This document shows, one piece after another, positions 25,390-46,145 of a DNA stretch of 64,000 bases. The stretch comes from Pomacea canaliculata (taxonomy: Eukaryota; Mollusca; Gastropoda; Architaenioglossa; Ampullariidae). Position 1 is the stretch's first letter. The number at the start of each line of letters is the position of its first letter. A model generated the notes under the pieces. The model saw only the letters and a program-made list of their open reading frames with translations. It was not told where the DNA came from and searched no databases. The stretch is from positions 10,842,074 to 10,906,073 of the forward strand of contig NC_037595.1 in the NCBI RefSeq assembly GCF_003073045.1, read 5' to 3'. The position numbers and the translations under genes were made by a program.

Positions 25390-27976
25390 CCCTGGTACAG
25401 TTATCTCCACCTCACTCTGGTTCTGATTAATGATTCTGTAATCATACCATGGACTACAACTTAACACATGGGAAACTTGGCTTCCATACTTGATCCTTTG
25501 ATGATTAGCGGAGTATTTGTGCTTCTTTTCATTAAGAAATAATACAAGTTTGTTGTAAATGAAAAACATTCCCCACCCTGTTCTTGCCCACTCAGGAGTT
25601 GTTTATAAATGGGTTTATGGCTGGTTGACCAGGGGAGGTAACGCGACGATAGGACATGGTCAGCGCCTTAAAATTAATGCCCCAGCGGGTACTTTGCTGC
25701 AAGATAATTCTTATTATTTAATTTAATTCTACCTTACCCACTATATCAAGTAGTATGCCGGTAATAAATATATCAGTGTAATATGTCATACGATATTTCT
25801 GTTTTTTTCTTTTTCAGTCTTCACTTCCATGTCACTGCTGTAAAGCTGTGGTCAAAGAGAAGAATACAGTTTTTTCTGGATACAACCTTATGAACAACAT
25901 TGAAGTGTTCTGTGCCATGCGAAGAGAGATGATACTAAAGGTCGGGGGCAGAACATTTGTGTCCAAAACAATATGGAACGTGATGTCGGATGTTTCGTTT
26001 TTGTGTTTGGCTCCTAGAAGTTTCTACATATCCAGCACAAATTTACTGGGTTTACTGCCTCTTGCCAAACTTCTGATAAAGATAAAAATAAGGCTGTACA
26101 GTAGTAGCTGACATTCCAATGTGTTCACGTCAGTATGAAACTCGTTTTTTTTCACGGTTGTAAATTGAAAATTGTGAACAAAATCAAAATATCTGCTTGA
26201 ATAGACCAAGGACGTGTATAGGTGGACTGCTGTCTGCAGAGACCAATGCTTAGCCTCTTGCGAAGTTTTCCGCCGTAGTCTCGGCGAACCTAAACAATGA
26301 ATGGGAATGAACCGGAAGCTTTATACACATCTGCCTCGTTTTAGCAGTTAATTGGGAAAAAAATCGTCTGCCAGCAGTCCAGTAATACAAGTTCGTGGAC
26401 AGGCAATGATGGCAAAGACGCTGCTGTGTCAAGAAAAAGTGAGAGACAGGGAAAAAAAAGCTAAATTAATATTTATGCCAACAATGATATTTTGAACTTA
26501 TTTTTAAACTTATTTATATTTCGTCTGAATGCAATATAAAAGCACCGCGCCCTTGAGCTGGCTCCCTCAAGTCTCCAACATTTATGAACATTCATGGGCA
26601 GGCATTGTGTGTGACAAAGGCCAGCTTTGAGTGACTGTATACGAGAAGAGTTGTGTTCATTTGGAGAAGTCGCTTCAGAGAGAAACTATAATGAAGGGTG
26701 CATCCTGTTGTGTACTTGTTAACCACAAAGTGGATGTGATTTAGGAAAGTCTGATATATACATGGTTTACGTTCTTTTCGTAAATAAAGTATGTCAGACA
26801 ATGCAACTTTACCAGTACTTTTCCAGGGATTAATTTTGTATGTGCATGTCTGTTTGTCCTTCTGTCTATGATATCAGTTAATTAACTGTTAAAGTCTTCC
26901 AAAAGTACACTCTATTCGATTATTTAATGTGAAGTATTATTTCAACCAGTTTATAACATTCTTTTGTTAAAAGAAATTTGTGGCTGAAATAAGGTAAGGA
27001 CTATGCTAAAACTATCATTATGAGATAAAATACAAAATAAACCAAACTTTAAAAGAAATAGAAGAGTAAATATAGTTGATTAATGGTTGACCACTATTCA
27101 CGACCAATCTCACACCCCACAATGGAATGTAAAATCATAAGGAGGTGGATGATTATTACAGGCAACATCATGTTTAGCCTTATAACAGCCCGCAAGACCT
27201 AGAGGCTGTTGGGCTTAGTTGAAGTATATGGACATAGAAGGTTAATTCAATTGCAAGTTGTGTATGAAATTAAGAAAGCGGGCGGTCTTATGGTCCTTCG
27301 GATGACTGTAATTCAACCACTACGAGGCAACAATGCAGAGGAAATAATTCAAATTAAACTTGTTGCTGTGAAGCTGAACTTGGAACATGTCAGATTTGTG
27401 TAGATGTAACTGTTAAAAATACAATAAAGTTAAAAGTTTCATGCGCAGGCACAACTTTCCACCAACCGCGACTAATGAACAGTTCTCAGGGATTCGAAAG
27501 ATGATGCTGCTCGCTGTGTGAAACAGCAGTGAGGTTACCCAAGCTAGAGACGTGTCACATATACATATACATAAAATAACAGATTTCTTGTGGCAAGGAG
27601 CAAGACACTGATTTGATGTCCACTTGTAGTTACAACAGCTGCTGTGACACAGTATGTACTTATTTATGAATGTCTATGAATATGTATCCATACACATCTG
27701 CATGTCTATGTATTTTCATGTTAATATGTCTCAATGTCATTATGAACGTTTCTTGTAATTAAATATGTGGCTACATACTCCTAACTTGGAAAGTATCATT
27801 AGTCATTTCTCAAATGCTATTACTAAACTTTTTATTAAACTCTTTAGCCTGTCGTTAATGTTGATGGCTCAGTGTAAACATTTCTTTCACGAACCATTCG
27901 TGTCAACTACAGCAATCGCTTGGTTAATTATGAGTGACAACACATCTCACTTTATAAGTGACAGGTCTTATGAAGG
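25390..27976. other. Spacer between the BIR cluster and the sulfotransferase array
   Basis: Contains the likely 3' UTR of BIR gene 5 and then AT-rich DNA. No exon of either family and no other coding sequence is recognised. The boundary between the two gene families lies here. Confidence 0.45.
25763..25768 (+). terminator. Candidate poly(A) signal of BIR gene 5
   Basis: AATAAA 374 bases after the stop codon. Assigned by position only. Confidence 0.35.
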
Positions 27977-29993
27977 ATGGAAGAAAAGCTCTTCTGCAAG
28001 AAGGACAATTTCGGTAACGATAGATGGTTTTTCGATGAAGACATTCGACTTCCTCCTTTACCACCAGGCTTACCCCATGGGGACCGACTTAGCTATATTC
28101 GTAACCTGGACCTTAGACCTGACGATGTCATTATTGCTGGCTACCCGAGGTCAGGTAAGACCATCGTGACATTTGGTCTTCAAATTCAGGTCAGTTGGCT
28201 TACTGGTTAAAGGTGTTTGTTTGCATACCTGAATGTGATTAGGAGCAAATTACTGTCCTGTTTGATTATATGTTTTTAGCGTGTCTTGCAAGCCTGTCCT
28301 CGCCTCATGACATTATGTTTCTGAAGGTAACAACTGGCTTCATCAGATGATCTACATGCTAAAAGAAGGGTCTCTGGCTCCACCTCCCTTGTTCGGTCAG
28401 GATTCACATGTTGTTATTGAGAACACCTCAGAGAACAGACACATCCTCCCACCTGTCAAACCTCGCGTTCTCTTCACACATCTCCTCTTCAAGGACCTGC
28501 CTCGGGCCGTGACTGACAAGAAGGTCAAGATCGTGCACATCACGCGCAATCTCAAGGATGTCTTTGTGTCCTTGCATTGTTTCACAGAGAAAATCGGCGT
28601 GTATCATCCCCCTTGGCCTGAGTTCTTTGCCACCATGCTAGATGACGGATGTGAGTCCAGTGTATATGTAACGGCTTACTAAAAAGACTTAAAGTATTTT
28701 CGGTAGAACTATTGTGTTTTAAAAAGCAGGGTTTACTTTGCAGTCACTTTATTCATAAAAATTGTGAATACATCTGAACATGTGCTCGAGCCGCCATTTT
28801 GCGTGAAATCTGTCTTCTGTTGTATGAAGTCATGGCAAGTGTAGCAGATGACAAAAGGGCGAAATCAGTCACAAAAAAATTAAATTTTTGAAAATCGCTG
28901 CCTCTAGACTTTAATTTTAAAAATCTCTGAAGGTAGGACGACGACAGGCTCTTGTGTTTATCTCTAGACTGGTATGGAGATGTCTTTGACCACGTGACAA
29001 GCTGGGAGAAGGCGATCGACGATCATCCTGAGCATCCATTTTACTGTGTGACGTACGAAGACTTGACACAAGTAAGGAGGACTTGTCCGTCTTCAATAAC
29101 AATGTCAGGTGATGTAGTTGTACTTTATACATCCTTCAATAGTGAGACATTAGGGAAAATATTAAACTATGTAAATAATTAACTGTTTGGCAGCATAGGT
29201 TCTGTGTTTGGTTGAATGGTTGCCAATCGCAGGCTGAACCGTTGATTTGCTCCTGGTTGTTTGATTCATTTCAAAGGACGCAGTTGGCCATCTGGAACAC
29301 ATTGACCAGTTTCTGGAGACAAACAGAGGAAGACCTTTCTGCCAGGCGGTGGTTGAGAAATGTCACATCGACAACATGGTCAATCTGCGAATGGCACAGG
29401 ACGCTGTCATTGATCGCAACTTGCTTTTTAGAAAAGGTAGTATAACATAACTGCCATCAGTGTATCTAAAATTAAAAGTTAATATCGACACGATTAGTCA
29501 GACACATGTAGAGCCACATTTTTGTTGTATCTTCCATGGGACAGCGTGAAGTCATCAATGCTCACTTTGCTGTTGATGCGCATGCGTGTAGCTGATGATG
29601 TCTTCTTTATGCACACTGTAGCTTTTGTTGTTTTTCAAGACTTGTTTCTTTCTGTCCTTTCTGTTCTAATCTGCTTGGTACAGATGCACAGCAAAACATT
29701 TTTCATGCATGGGAAAGAATGAAAAGACATGACAGTCTACCTTCCTGTATCTGTAGGCCATAACTATCTTTATAAAATTAAGTGAAACAGATTTATCTCA
29801 ATTATCTGTAAAATTTTGCATCTCTTGTTATCTCCTGCTCTTCGATATTTTTAACATGTCATGTGTAATATCTGCAGGAACTGTAAAAGACTGGAAGAAC
29901 TGGTTCACTGTGGCGCAGAACGAGGAGTTCGAGAAGGTTGTCCGGAAGAAGATGGCCGGCTACAAAAGTCTACATATTTACGAACTTGAATAA
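27977..29993 (+). CDS. Cytosolic sulfotransferase, copy A
   Basis: Five exons: 27977-28154, 28327-28650, 28968-29071, 29277-29436 and 29878-29993. Their phases 1-1-0-1 close exactly to 882 bases (293 aa, a normal SULT length). The enzyme should transfer the sulfuryl group from PAPS to a hydroxyl or amine acceptor in the cytosol. The exon 1/2 junction makes the 5'-phosphate loop GYPRSGNNW, where the usual motif is YPKSGTTW. FTH carries the catalytic His, ITRNLKDVFVS the 3'-phosphate Arg and Ser, and RKG..KDWKNWFT the PAPS-binding C-terminal motif with KxxxTVxxxE for dimerisation. It is the most divergent copy: two residues longer in exon 1, two shorter in the acceptor-loop part of exon 2, and exon 4 starts DAVGHLEH instead of NGVDQLER. 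Introns are short. AATAAA lies at 30123-30128. The acceptor substrate cannot be inferred. Confidence 0.88.
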
Positions 29994-30122
29994 TTGGTGG
30001 AAAATTGCATATCTTCGCCATTTTGACTTTTGTTACAAACTCCAGAATTTAGCCTTTTTACTTAAAGGTCAACACGAGGGCAATATTCTTTCTCTATATT
30101 CGGGTTTAGTTTATTTTGAAAC

Positions 30123-30128
30123 AATAAA
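30123..30128 (+). terminator. Candidate poly(A) signal of SULT copy A
   Basis: AATAAA 130 bases after the stop of copy A. Assigned by position. Confidence 0.4.
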
Positions 30129-31986
30129 TATGAACAAAATAATTAAACTTTAGTTGCAAGATATAATCTTTCTTGCTGGATAAGGATAATGCTGATAATA
30201 TTGTTGTGTTTGTGACTGTCACGATGTTACGTGTAGACAAGAATGGTGTAGAAAGTGTTGATGTTCATAGCTGCTGCTTTATTCCTTTTTGTTCTCATAG
30301 TTTAACAGCTCTTTTTTTTTTTTTTTTTTCCTGTATTTTTTTCTTTTTTTGTGTGTGTGTTTTTGTTAGGACGAAGTTCGCACGGCACGTTGGAACAAAG
30401 TTAATTCACTGGTGTTTGTAGCCAGCATCTTTAAGAAATAAGTACAAACTCCATTTGACTGTATGACCGAACACTCACCAACAGCATCTTGTGTCCCTGT
30501 CTGTTTTCTTTGACTAAGGATTGCTTTGCTTCCCTTCAGTCAGCTCATGCAGACGATGCTATTTTTAGATAATCCGCCCTTTTGTCACTTCTTGCTTTCT
30601 TGACCAATCCAGGTTTAATTAAGAGACAAAAAAAAAAAAAAATTTCTCGTCGAAATATGTTTTATGATACTTTATGCTGTATTTCGATGAGCACTCGGTT
30701 TAACCTTAAAGTTTTTATGAATATTGTACTAAAAAGAAAGTAATATTAACAAGCGTTTTTTCCCAATGGAAAGCAGATAGAAAATTTTAATTCACACATT
30801 CTTTCTCTCTTTTTGGTTCTTTCTTACTCACATGCTTTCTTTCTACCGTCCATCTTTTTTAATTTGCTCGCGTAAAGACCACCCTAAACAGTTAATTAAT
30901 GGATGAGTTTTGGAAGCAGAAATTTACCGGCTAGTTTTATATCGCCTATATCTACTGATATTTGAAAAAACCGCAAACGGTTGAGGTTGGTCTTTAACAC
31001 AAATTGAATGAATTTTGTCACAGGCACTTCAAGGGGTTGTGATCTTTTATTCCTTTAATGCACTCTGACCTGAGGCTCAGCAAAATTATATATATATAAA
31101 TACTGACTGAATGCCTTTTGTCTATTTGCATGTCTGTCTGCATATACGTTTGTCTGTTAGCGTAGTGCATGAGCGTATGAGATACACGTTTGAGAAAGCG
31201 GATGCAAATTTAAAAGGAATGTATGCACCTGTTAACTTTAGCATAAATATTATTATGTTTGTGTAAAATATTCCAATCGTCCGGTCTACCTGTGCATTCG
31301 TCATTTTGTCGGCGCACGCGTGTGCACACACACACACATCTGTGTATGTTTTCTAAAAGTGCACAATACACGTGTAACTAAAGTTCATGGCTTCGGTCAC
31401 TCCAGAGACCTACTTTACTTGTCAGAAATGTATTTTATAAGGATTGAAGATTTGCTTAGAGTCTGACCAAACTTTCACAACGCAAAAGGTTTTTTTTGTT
31501 GTTGTTGTTTTGTTTTTTTTTTTGTTCTTTTTGTTTTGTTTTTTGCTGCTGCAAACAGTACACAAAACACCAAACCCAGACCGAATACACACGGTAGGTG
31601 TTCTTAACTCTCTGAGCACGACATAAAAGTATAAATATTACAAAGACTGGCTAATAACTGAGAACTGTGAAGAAGGCAGTGGATGATGTTTGTTTTTTTT
31701 TTTATTTATTATTGATGCTCTCGGGTAAACATTAGACCAAGAAGCCTATAATTATACATTTTTGGAAAGGAGAAAGCTTGAACTTTGCTATAAAAGTAAT
31801 GAAATTTGCCTTCACTGTGCTTCCCCATGCAAAGCCACGAGCGTGGCCCATCGTGCCCGAGGGTTAAGAGTACGATTCACCTGTAAACTTTGCCCTTTGA
31901 CCTACCCGGAAAATGACGCGAAGCGAGAAAGGAAGACAACTGTGGCACACAGTAGCGGGTGGGAAGCTCGGTCACTCACGGGGCAA

Positions 31987-31994
31987 TGACGTCA
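31987..31994. promoter_or_regulatory. Perfect CRE-type palindrome TGACGTCA
   Basis: An 8-bp palindrome in a GC-richer segment about 1.5 kb upstream of SULT copy B. CREB/ATF factors bind this motif in animals; function here is inference. A second copy stands at 47958-47965 upstream of SULT copy E. Confidence 0.3.
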
Positions 31995-33483
31995 TGTGGC
32001 TGCCGAGCTGCGCACGCAAATCACGTTCAGTCTCGGCTTACCTTATCAGGTGTGAGCTGCCGCTCTCTGCATGGTCTCGGCTAAGCAGTGGAGCGTGTAA
32101 AGCACGTGCAGGTAGATTCAAGGCTTCCTACACAACTAGTGTCTGACAGGAGCTTTCCAGCTGTCTCTCGGCTAATCATGGAGGACGTTAATTATATATA
32201 ATTAGTATACTTAGTGTCTTTTTCTGCGACACATGCGCTTGTACTCTTTCTTTTTCCGCACGCACACACACACACACATATAACTGTAAGTTGGTTCAAT
32301 TGAACATATAGAGTGTTGATCGGGTCATGTGTAGGTCCTCGAAATGTCCCTTAGGGTTGTAATATTCCTGATCCTCTTTAATAGGTTTCTTAAAGCTCTT
32401 TAAATCATCTTATTTATTCTAGCTTTTTTATCCTTCAACAGAAACCCCACACATTCATTCAATCTGTGTTTGTTCATATCTATTCATATCCACATACTCC
32501 GCCTTCTTAACTGGTTATATATATATAAAACAGGTTAAAAGGCTACAGAGCACTTTTAAGTCAGCTTGTGAGGTTAACTGCACTTTATGCATAAGGGCAG
32601 GTTGAGTCGAACGTTCTTTAACTGGATTTGTTTCGGTTTGGATATCCCGCAGGTAACCTCTTTCCATAACTCTACTGAAAATATTTTTCAACCTCTCTAT
32701 GCCACAGTCGAATCACCCAACCACTTTTAAACATCTTTACAAAATAAACAAAAATTAACTTTATGAGAAACCATTGAGTGAACTACAAAATTGTGATGTT
32801 GACTGACAGGATGGATGTGAAGGGCGTGCATAGAATCAAAGATGGATGGTCGTCACATGTGTGTATGCGTGTATGTATATGTGTATATTATATATGAATG
32901 CAAGAGTGCTTGCATTAATGTATATATCATATATTAATGTGTGCACTTTTATCAAATGAATGGCTGACTGCAGCTCAAACTGGTTTAGCTGTATAAGTAG
33001 GTGGAGAATATGCCTGTGCGACCTTTCGTGCCGTATGCTGATTTTCTCGATTTTATTAAGATTGTATTTCTCTTCATAATGTGTTTTGATGTTTCTAAAG
33101 CCCCCGGAGGAAGAACATAATTTTTCTTTTATCTCGAATCTAGCATTCTCGCCTCATGCAACAAAGGTAAAGTTATGTTACATGGCTTTGAACTGTTATT
33201 TGCGATTAAAACAGGTCACCGTGTGGGTCAAATGTTGTTGGTCACCCATTTCACTGTCAGCAGTCGAATAGTGCTGGGACACGTGACACTGCCACTAACG
33301 TTAAAATTCATTCCACGCACAAGGATATACTCTGTACTATTCAGAATGTTCTAATGTGAGCTGATTAAACACACCGAAATACACAATTTTATCCAAGAAT
33401 ACCATGACAGTAAACATTTAGAAGGTTGGCGAAGGGTGATGAGATACATTTTCCTTTATGAGCAGCAGGTGGGTCTTAGTAAG

Positions 33484-34817
33484 ATGAATAGAATCTGCAT
33501 AAAGGATGAATTTGGCAACGATCGGTGCTTTCTTGGCGAGGACATACGGCTTCCACAATTCCAAAAAGACAATCTTAGCCTCGAGGACCGCTTGAGACTC
33601 ATCCACAACTTTGACCTTAGACCTGACGACGTCATTGTTGCCGGTTACCCGAGGTCAGGTAAGAGAATCACGTCCTCCCCTACTCAAAATTCAGACACAC
33701 ACAATAGTTTGTTTTGTACTTTTATATCTACGCTAGTGTTTACTGTTTTCTGTGTTTCATTCCAATGGACTAATAAGCTCTGTGTGTGCGTGCAGAGGTG
33801 TGTGTGTACTTTAAGTACGAGATAAATCCCAGCCAGCACACTTCAGTTTCGTGGCAGGAGACCATAAAGAAAAAAAAGAAATCTCACAAGTTTACATTTT
33901 AATTATGTAATTAAAATAAATCTGAATTTATAGAAATAGGTGGTATATTGTGGTGGCAGGTGAAACATTATTTTTTAATTGTTTGAAGGTAACAACTGGC
34001 TTCATCAGATGATCTACATGTTGCTGGAAGGAACCCTGGACCCACCTCCCTTGTTTGGACCGGATTCTTATGTAAACCTGGAGTCAGCCTCAGACACTAG
34101 TCGCGTCCCCCCACCTGTCAAACCTCGCGCTCTTTTCACGCACCTTCTCTTCAAGGACCTGCCAAAGGTCGTCACTGAAAAAAAGGTCAAGGTGGTGCAC
34201 ATCACTCGGAATCTCAAGGATGTCTTCGTGTCTTTGTATTGTCTTACAGAAAAATTTACTATATGCCAATATCATCCACCGTGGCCAGAGTTTCTTTCTA
34301 CTATGCTAGATAATGGCTGTATGTCATTCAGATTTGCATACCTTAAGTTTTCTAAACGACGAAATTACACAAAAAATATTATTGTCTGGTTATATATTGT
34401 GCAGAAAATTCGAAGTAACATAAGTCTTGTGATAACGGTGTAGCAAGTAAGCCTTTCTCAAGAAAATAAACAGTTTAAAAGAATAGGTTTTGTTTTTGTA
34501 GTTTCTTGGTTTTATGGTAAACCTTTTGATTAAAGTTACGAGCTTTCAAAAAAAGTAGAGAAATATTAGGTTAGCTTAGGTTCTGTGTTTGGTTGAATGG
34601 TTGCCAATCGCAGGCTGAACCGTTGATTTGCTCCTGGTTGTTTGATTCATTTCAAAGGACGCAGTTGGCCATCTGGAACACATTGACCGGTTCCTGGAGA
34701 GAAACAGAGGAAGACCTTTCTGCCAGGCGGTGGTTGACAAGTGTCACATCAACAACATGGTCAATCTTCGACTGGCACAGGACGCTGTATTAAATCGCAC
34801 AATGCTTTTTCGGAAAG
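33484..34817 (+). pseudogene. Sulfotransferase copy B, missing exons 3 and 5
   Basis: Exon 1 (33484-33658), exon 2 (33989-34318) and exon 4 (34658-34817) are open and have normal splice sites. No sequence resembling exon 3 exists between exons 2 and 4, and none resembling exon 5 before copy C. Joining exon 2 (phase 1) to exon 4 (phase 0) breaks the frame, and the GDWKN/KxxxTVxxxE end is absent. Exon 2 and intron 2 resemble copies C to F, but intron 3 and exon 4 resemble copy A (DAVGHLEH start). The change of identity lies at about 34565-34590. A second junction near 34915 runs from intron 4 straight into the 5'-flank repeat of the next unit. This looks like a recombinant with deletions. An expressed truncated protein from exons 1-2 is possible but not supported. 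Confidence 0.8.
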
Positions 34818-34918
34818 GTAAATGATATCTGTAAAGACAAAATTAAAGTTAATCTCTGCGTGTAAAGACAAATTGGTCATTTCTTCAATTTCTTCCTTTC
34901 TACTTCCTCACTTTCTTC

Positions 34919-34978
34919 ATAAACAAAGTCACAGCTGGGAGTGTGGCTCGGACTTCTTAAAATCTTAATTTTTGAGGT
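34919..34978. repeat. Displaced fragment of the SULT 5'-flank repeat
   Basis: About 60 bases match the start of the conserved upstream block of copies C to G (ataaacaaagtcacagctgg...). Here the block is not followed by exon 1. It marks the junction that removed exon 5 of copy B. Confidence 0.7.
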
Positions 34979-34980
34979 AG

Positions 34981-35440
34981 GAAGCAGATAATCTAAATAA
35001 CTATTTATATGTTATACATACAAGTATATACACAATACATGACTACAGATTACTAATTGCTAGTCTTTCTTGACGTGCAAGTTTCAGCTTCACTTTAAAG
35101 ACATTAAAAACAGAAATAATTTGTGTTTATACTTTATAACCTGACATTAAATATTGTGTATAATGTAAGTATTTTATGTGACATATAATACAATTTGTCA
35201 CGCATTTAGAACTACACAGAGAAAGTTTAAAAAATGACCATTTCTCTTGTTATAAATCCCTCCCTTTTTTCTTCTTTTCAGAAAATAAACAGCTGAATTA
35301 TCAGCTCGAATGCATACACATAAACACATCATGGTTTTCAACAATGTGGTTTTGACATGTAGCTGTCTATAATTAAAAAAGTCAAAAACTAAAATCATAT
35401 ATTCATTCACACTGTACTGCAAACAATGACTCATAAACAA
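34981..35440. repeat. Type-2 upstream repeat block (before SULT copy C)
   Basis: Matches the block at about 48301-48900 upstream of copy E (starting cagataatctaaataactat), apart from a MITE inserted in the latter. Copies D, F and G have a different block in this position. Confidence 0.7.
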
Positions 35441-35697
35441 AGTCGCAGCTTGGAGTGCGGCTCAGACTTCTTTAAATCTTTATTGTTGAGGTTATAGCGA
35501 GGTGAACAGGAGTTCAATCGATGACAGTTAATCAAGTTACAGGGTGTATACGACTGCTGTGCACGTAGCAGCTCAGTGTTCAGACCCGCCACCTCACAAC
35601 TTGTCGACTACCCGGCGGTCCCGTTACTACAGGCAGAGTACATGTTACTTTACCAGCGACTCTTCTTCGTTTTACTCAAATCCCTTGTGTTAGTAAG
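35431..35697 (+). promoter_or_regulatory. Conserved 5' flank / 5' UTR of SULT copy C
   Basis: About 265 bases directly before the ATG are kept nearly unchanged before copies C, D, E, F and G, while sequence further upstream differs. The last bases read cttgtgttag|taag-ATG, so a 3' splice site just before the start codon and a non-coding first exon are possible. No clear TATA box is seen. Confidence 0.45.
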
Positions 35698-40640
<4,943 letters not shown>

Positions 40641-40919
40641 TTAAATCAACATATTGTAAATCTCAGTACCAGCAGATAGTGTCTTTTATCAGACAATTCA
40701 TTCTTTGTTCTTCTCGATATTCCAGACTTTGTTACTTTTGCTTCAGTACTCATAAATGTCTGTAAATCCCTACCCCATACTGAAGATCTGTCTACTGTTG
40801 TCATAATGAGTAAAACGATGCTCTTTCTCAATGACAAACAGAAACTCTAGATACCGACAGGAAACAGGGTGTTTTAATCAGGAAATAGCTATCGATAAAT
40901 ATCGTCTCCAAAAAGTAAT

Positions 40920-40925
40920 AATAAA
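40920..40925 (+). terminator. Candidate poly(A) signal of SULT copy C
   Basis: AATAAA 280 bases after the stop. The hexamer is kept at nearly the same offset after copies D (46140), E (52614) and F (57777), and a second AATAAA follows about 80 bases later. Confidence 0.5.
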
Positions 40926-41659
40926 GCTACGTGATGTCCATAAAGTCAGCCAGTCTAATTAGTGTACAGGCTACATACTCACATGAATGCGTACACAAGA
41001 ACAATAAAGTATTGTCAATGTGGTGAACGATAGTCATTACATAGAGCTGTCTGAATGATGAAGAATTTACCTCGTATAAATAGAAGATTCGTCTAAGAAA
41101 TGTAAAGCCTCTATGTTTGATATGAAAATCAGTGATTGATGCAGTTTCAAGACGAGACGTGGTGTAAAACTATATTGTACCTACTGAAGATGCATATGTC
41201 TATTGTAAGATAAAGTAAATAATATCAACCCAATGAGAAAAATAATTTTATAGATAATTTTTCGGGAAGACTCCTACTTATAATCAGAAAATTGAATTCA
41301 ACCTTATATTTGAATTCCGTCGAAAGCACTGATGATCCCATTCTGTCTCGTCAGACGTGTTGGTGTGCACGGCTTGGTGTATGTCCAAACTATGAATGTG
41401 TGATTAAGACAAAAGAAAAAAATTATTGTGTGTTGTCGGTGGATCGTGTCGCCAGAGTTGACTTTCCTTGAAAAAAGTGGGAAAGGAGTGAAGGTAATTT
41501 TTTGCACGTTCTTTAAAGGACTAAGTTTATAGAGGTCACTGCTGAGACCACGTGAGTACTTGACCCTTTCGTGAACCTGTACATGAGTTCGGGGTACAGC
41601 GGTAGATGATGTATGCAATCATTCTCCTACATGGTCTTACCTGAGCACTGTGCTGGGAG

Positions 41660-42410
41660 TGCAATGCATCGTCAAACACTCAAGTCCTTTAGGGAACAGT
41701 TGGAGTTTGTTTTACAAATATGTTCATTTGTTTTCGAAAAACACAAAATTGTATATTAGACAAATGTACAGTGAACATCTTGTCCTATTTAGATGCAGAA
41801 ATAACTCTGAGACATAAGTTGTCATTAGTTTTACTGCTTGCAAAAGCTTACCTGTCAATTAAACACTAAGGATGTAAAGATGTGCCCTCATATCCTTGTA
41901 AACAACACGTGGCAGTTCTCCAAAGCTTATCTGCTCTCTAAACACTTGATCGGGAGGACGTGTCCTACATGTGTAGCTTGAGTGAGTCAGTCAGTCTCCA
42001 TCACAGCTTAGAGTACATCTGCTCTTTGACCAGCCACGACCTGTCAGGTGTAACACATGTTGTTCGTATTTTGACATCCTGCCTGCTACTTACATTACTG
42101 CAACAAGTTTTATCGAATATCTAATACAGTTTTTCTTCCAGTTGTCTTCTGCTCTTGCTTTTCATTCCAAACTGGCTTTACACAATATTTCTTTATGTAC
42201 ATGACTACATCATAATTACAAATCTCAACATTCTTTTAATAATAACATTAAAGTGGAGACTCATACCACCATTAACTGCGCAAATTCCCGTCAGAAATTT
42301 CACAGCAAATGGACCGGTATTTTTATGAAATTATTTTAATTAAATTTCCTGCATATAATGAAACTAAAGTGTAAAAAAATCAAATATTCATTCACACCAT
42401 ACCTGCTAAC
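41660..42410. repeat. Type-1 upstream repeat block (before SULT copy D)
   Basis: Shared with about 53340-54120 (before copy F) and 58580-59345 (before copy G). It is replaced by an unrelated block before copies C and E. Confidence 0.7.
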
Positions 42411-42417
42411 CATGACT

Positions 42418-42684
42418 CATAAACAAGGTCACAGCTGGGAGTGTGGCTCGGACTTCTTAAAATCTTAATTTTTGAGGTTATAGCGAGGTGAACAGGAGTT
42501 CAAAGTGATGACAGTTAATCAAGGTACAGGGTGTATACGACTTCTGTGCACGTAGCAGCTCAGTGTGCAGACCCGCCACCTCACAACTTGTCGACTACCC
42601 GGCGGTCCTGTTACTACAGGCAGAGTACATGTTACTTTACCAGCGACACTTCTTCGTCTTCTTCAGATCACGTGTTTTAGTAAG
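42418..42684 (+). promoter_or_regulatory. Conserved 5' flank / 5' UTR of SULT copy D
   Basis: Same conserved block as before copy C. The bases before the ATG read cacgtgttttag|taag, again compatible with a splice acceptor ending a 5' UTR intron. Confidence 0.45.
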
Positions 42685-45848
<3,164 letters not shown>

Positions 45849-46139
45849 TTAAATCAACACATTGCAAATCTCAGTACCAGCAGATAGTGTCTTTTATCAG
45901 ACAATTCATTCTTCGTTCTTCTCGATAGTCCAGACTTTGTCACTATTGTTTCAGTACTCATAAATGTCTGTAAGTCCCTACCCCATACTGATGATCTCTG
46001 TCTACTGTTGTTATAATGAGTAAACAAGAAAACGACGTTTTTTTCTCTACGGAAAACAGAAACTCTAGATACCGACAGGAAGCACAGTGTTTTAGTGTGG
46101 ACACATAGCTATCGATAGATATCGTCTCCAAAAAGTAAT

Positions 46140-46145
46140 AATAAA
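46140..46145 (+). terminator. Candidate poly(A) signal of SULT copy D
   Basis: AATAAA about 290 bases after the stop, at the position conserved in the array. Confidence 0.5.

Larger units (their letters stand above)
29994..33483. other. Intergenic between SULT copies A and B
   Basis: Contains T-rich runs at about 30310-30360 and 31490-31545 and AT-rich DNA. A GC-richer segment at about 31830-32150 contains TGACGTCA and CACGTG motifs and could be a promoter region. No coding sequence is recognised. Confidence 0.45.
40641..42417. other. Spacer between SULT copies C and D
   Basis: A repeat-unit spacer shared with the D-E, E-F and F-G intervals, with the poly(A) signal at its start and the type-1 upstream block at about 41660-42410. 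No coding sequence is recognised. Confidence 0.6.

Noticed and set aside
31444..31626. Open frame across a poly(T) tract
   Set aside because: Phe/Leu/Val runs come from the T-rich repeat.
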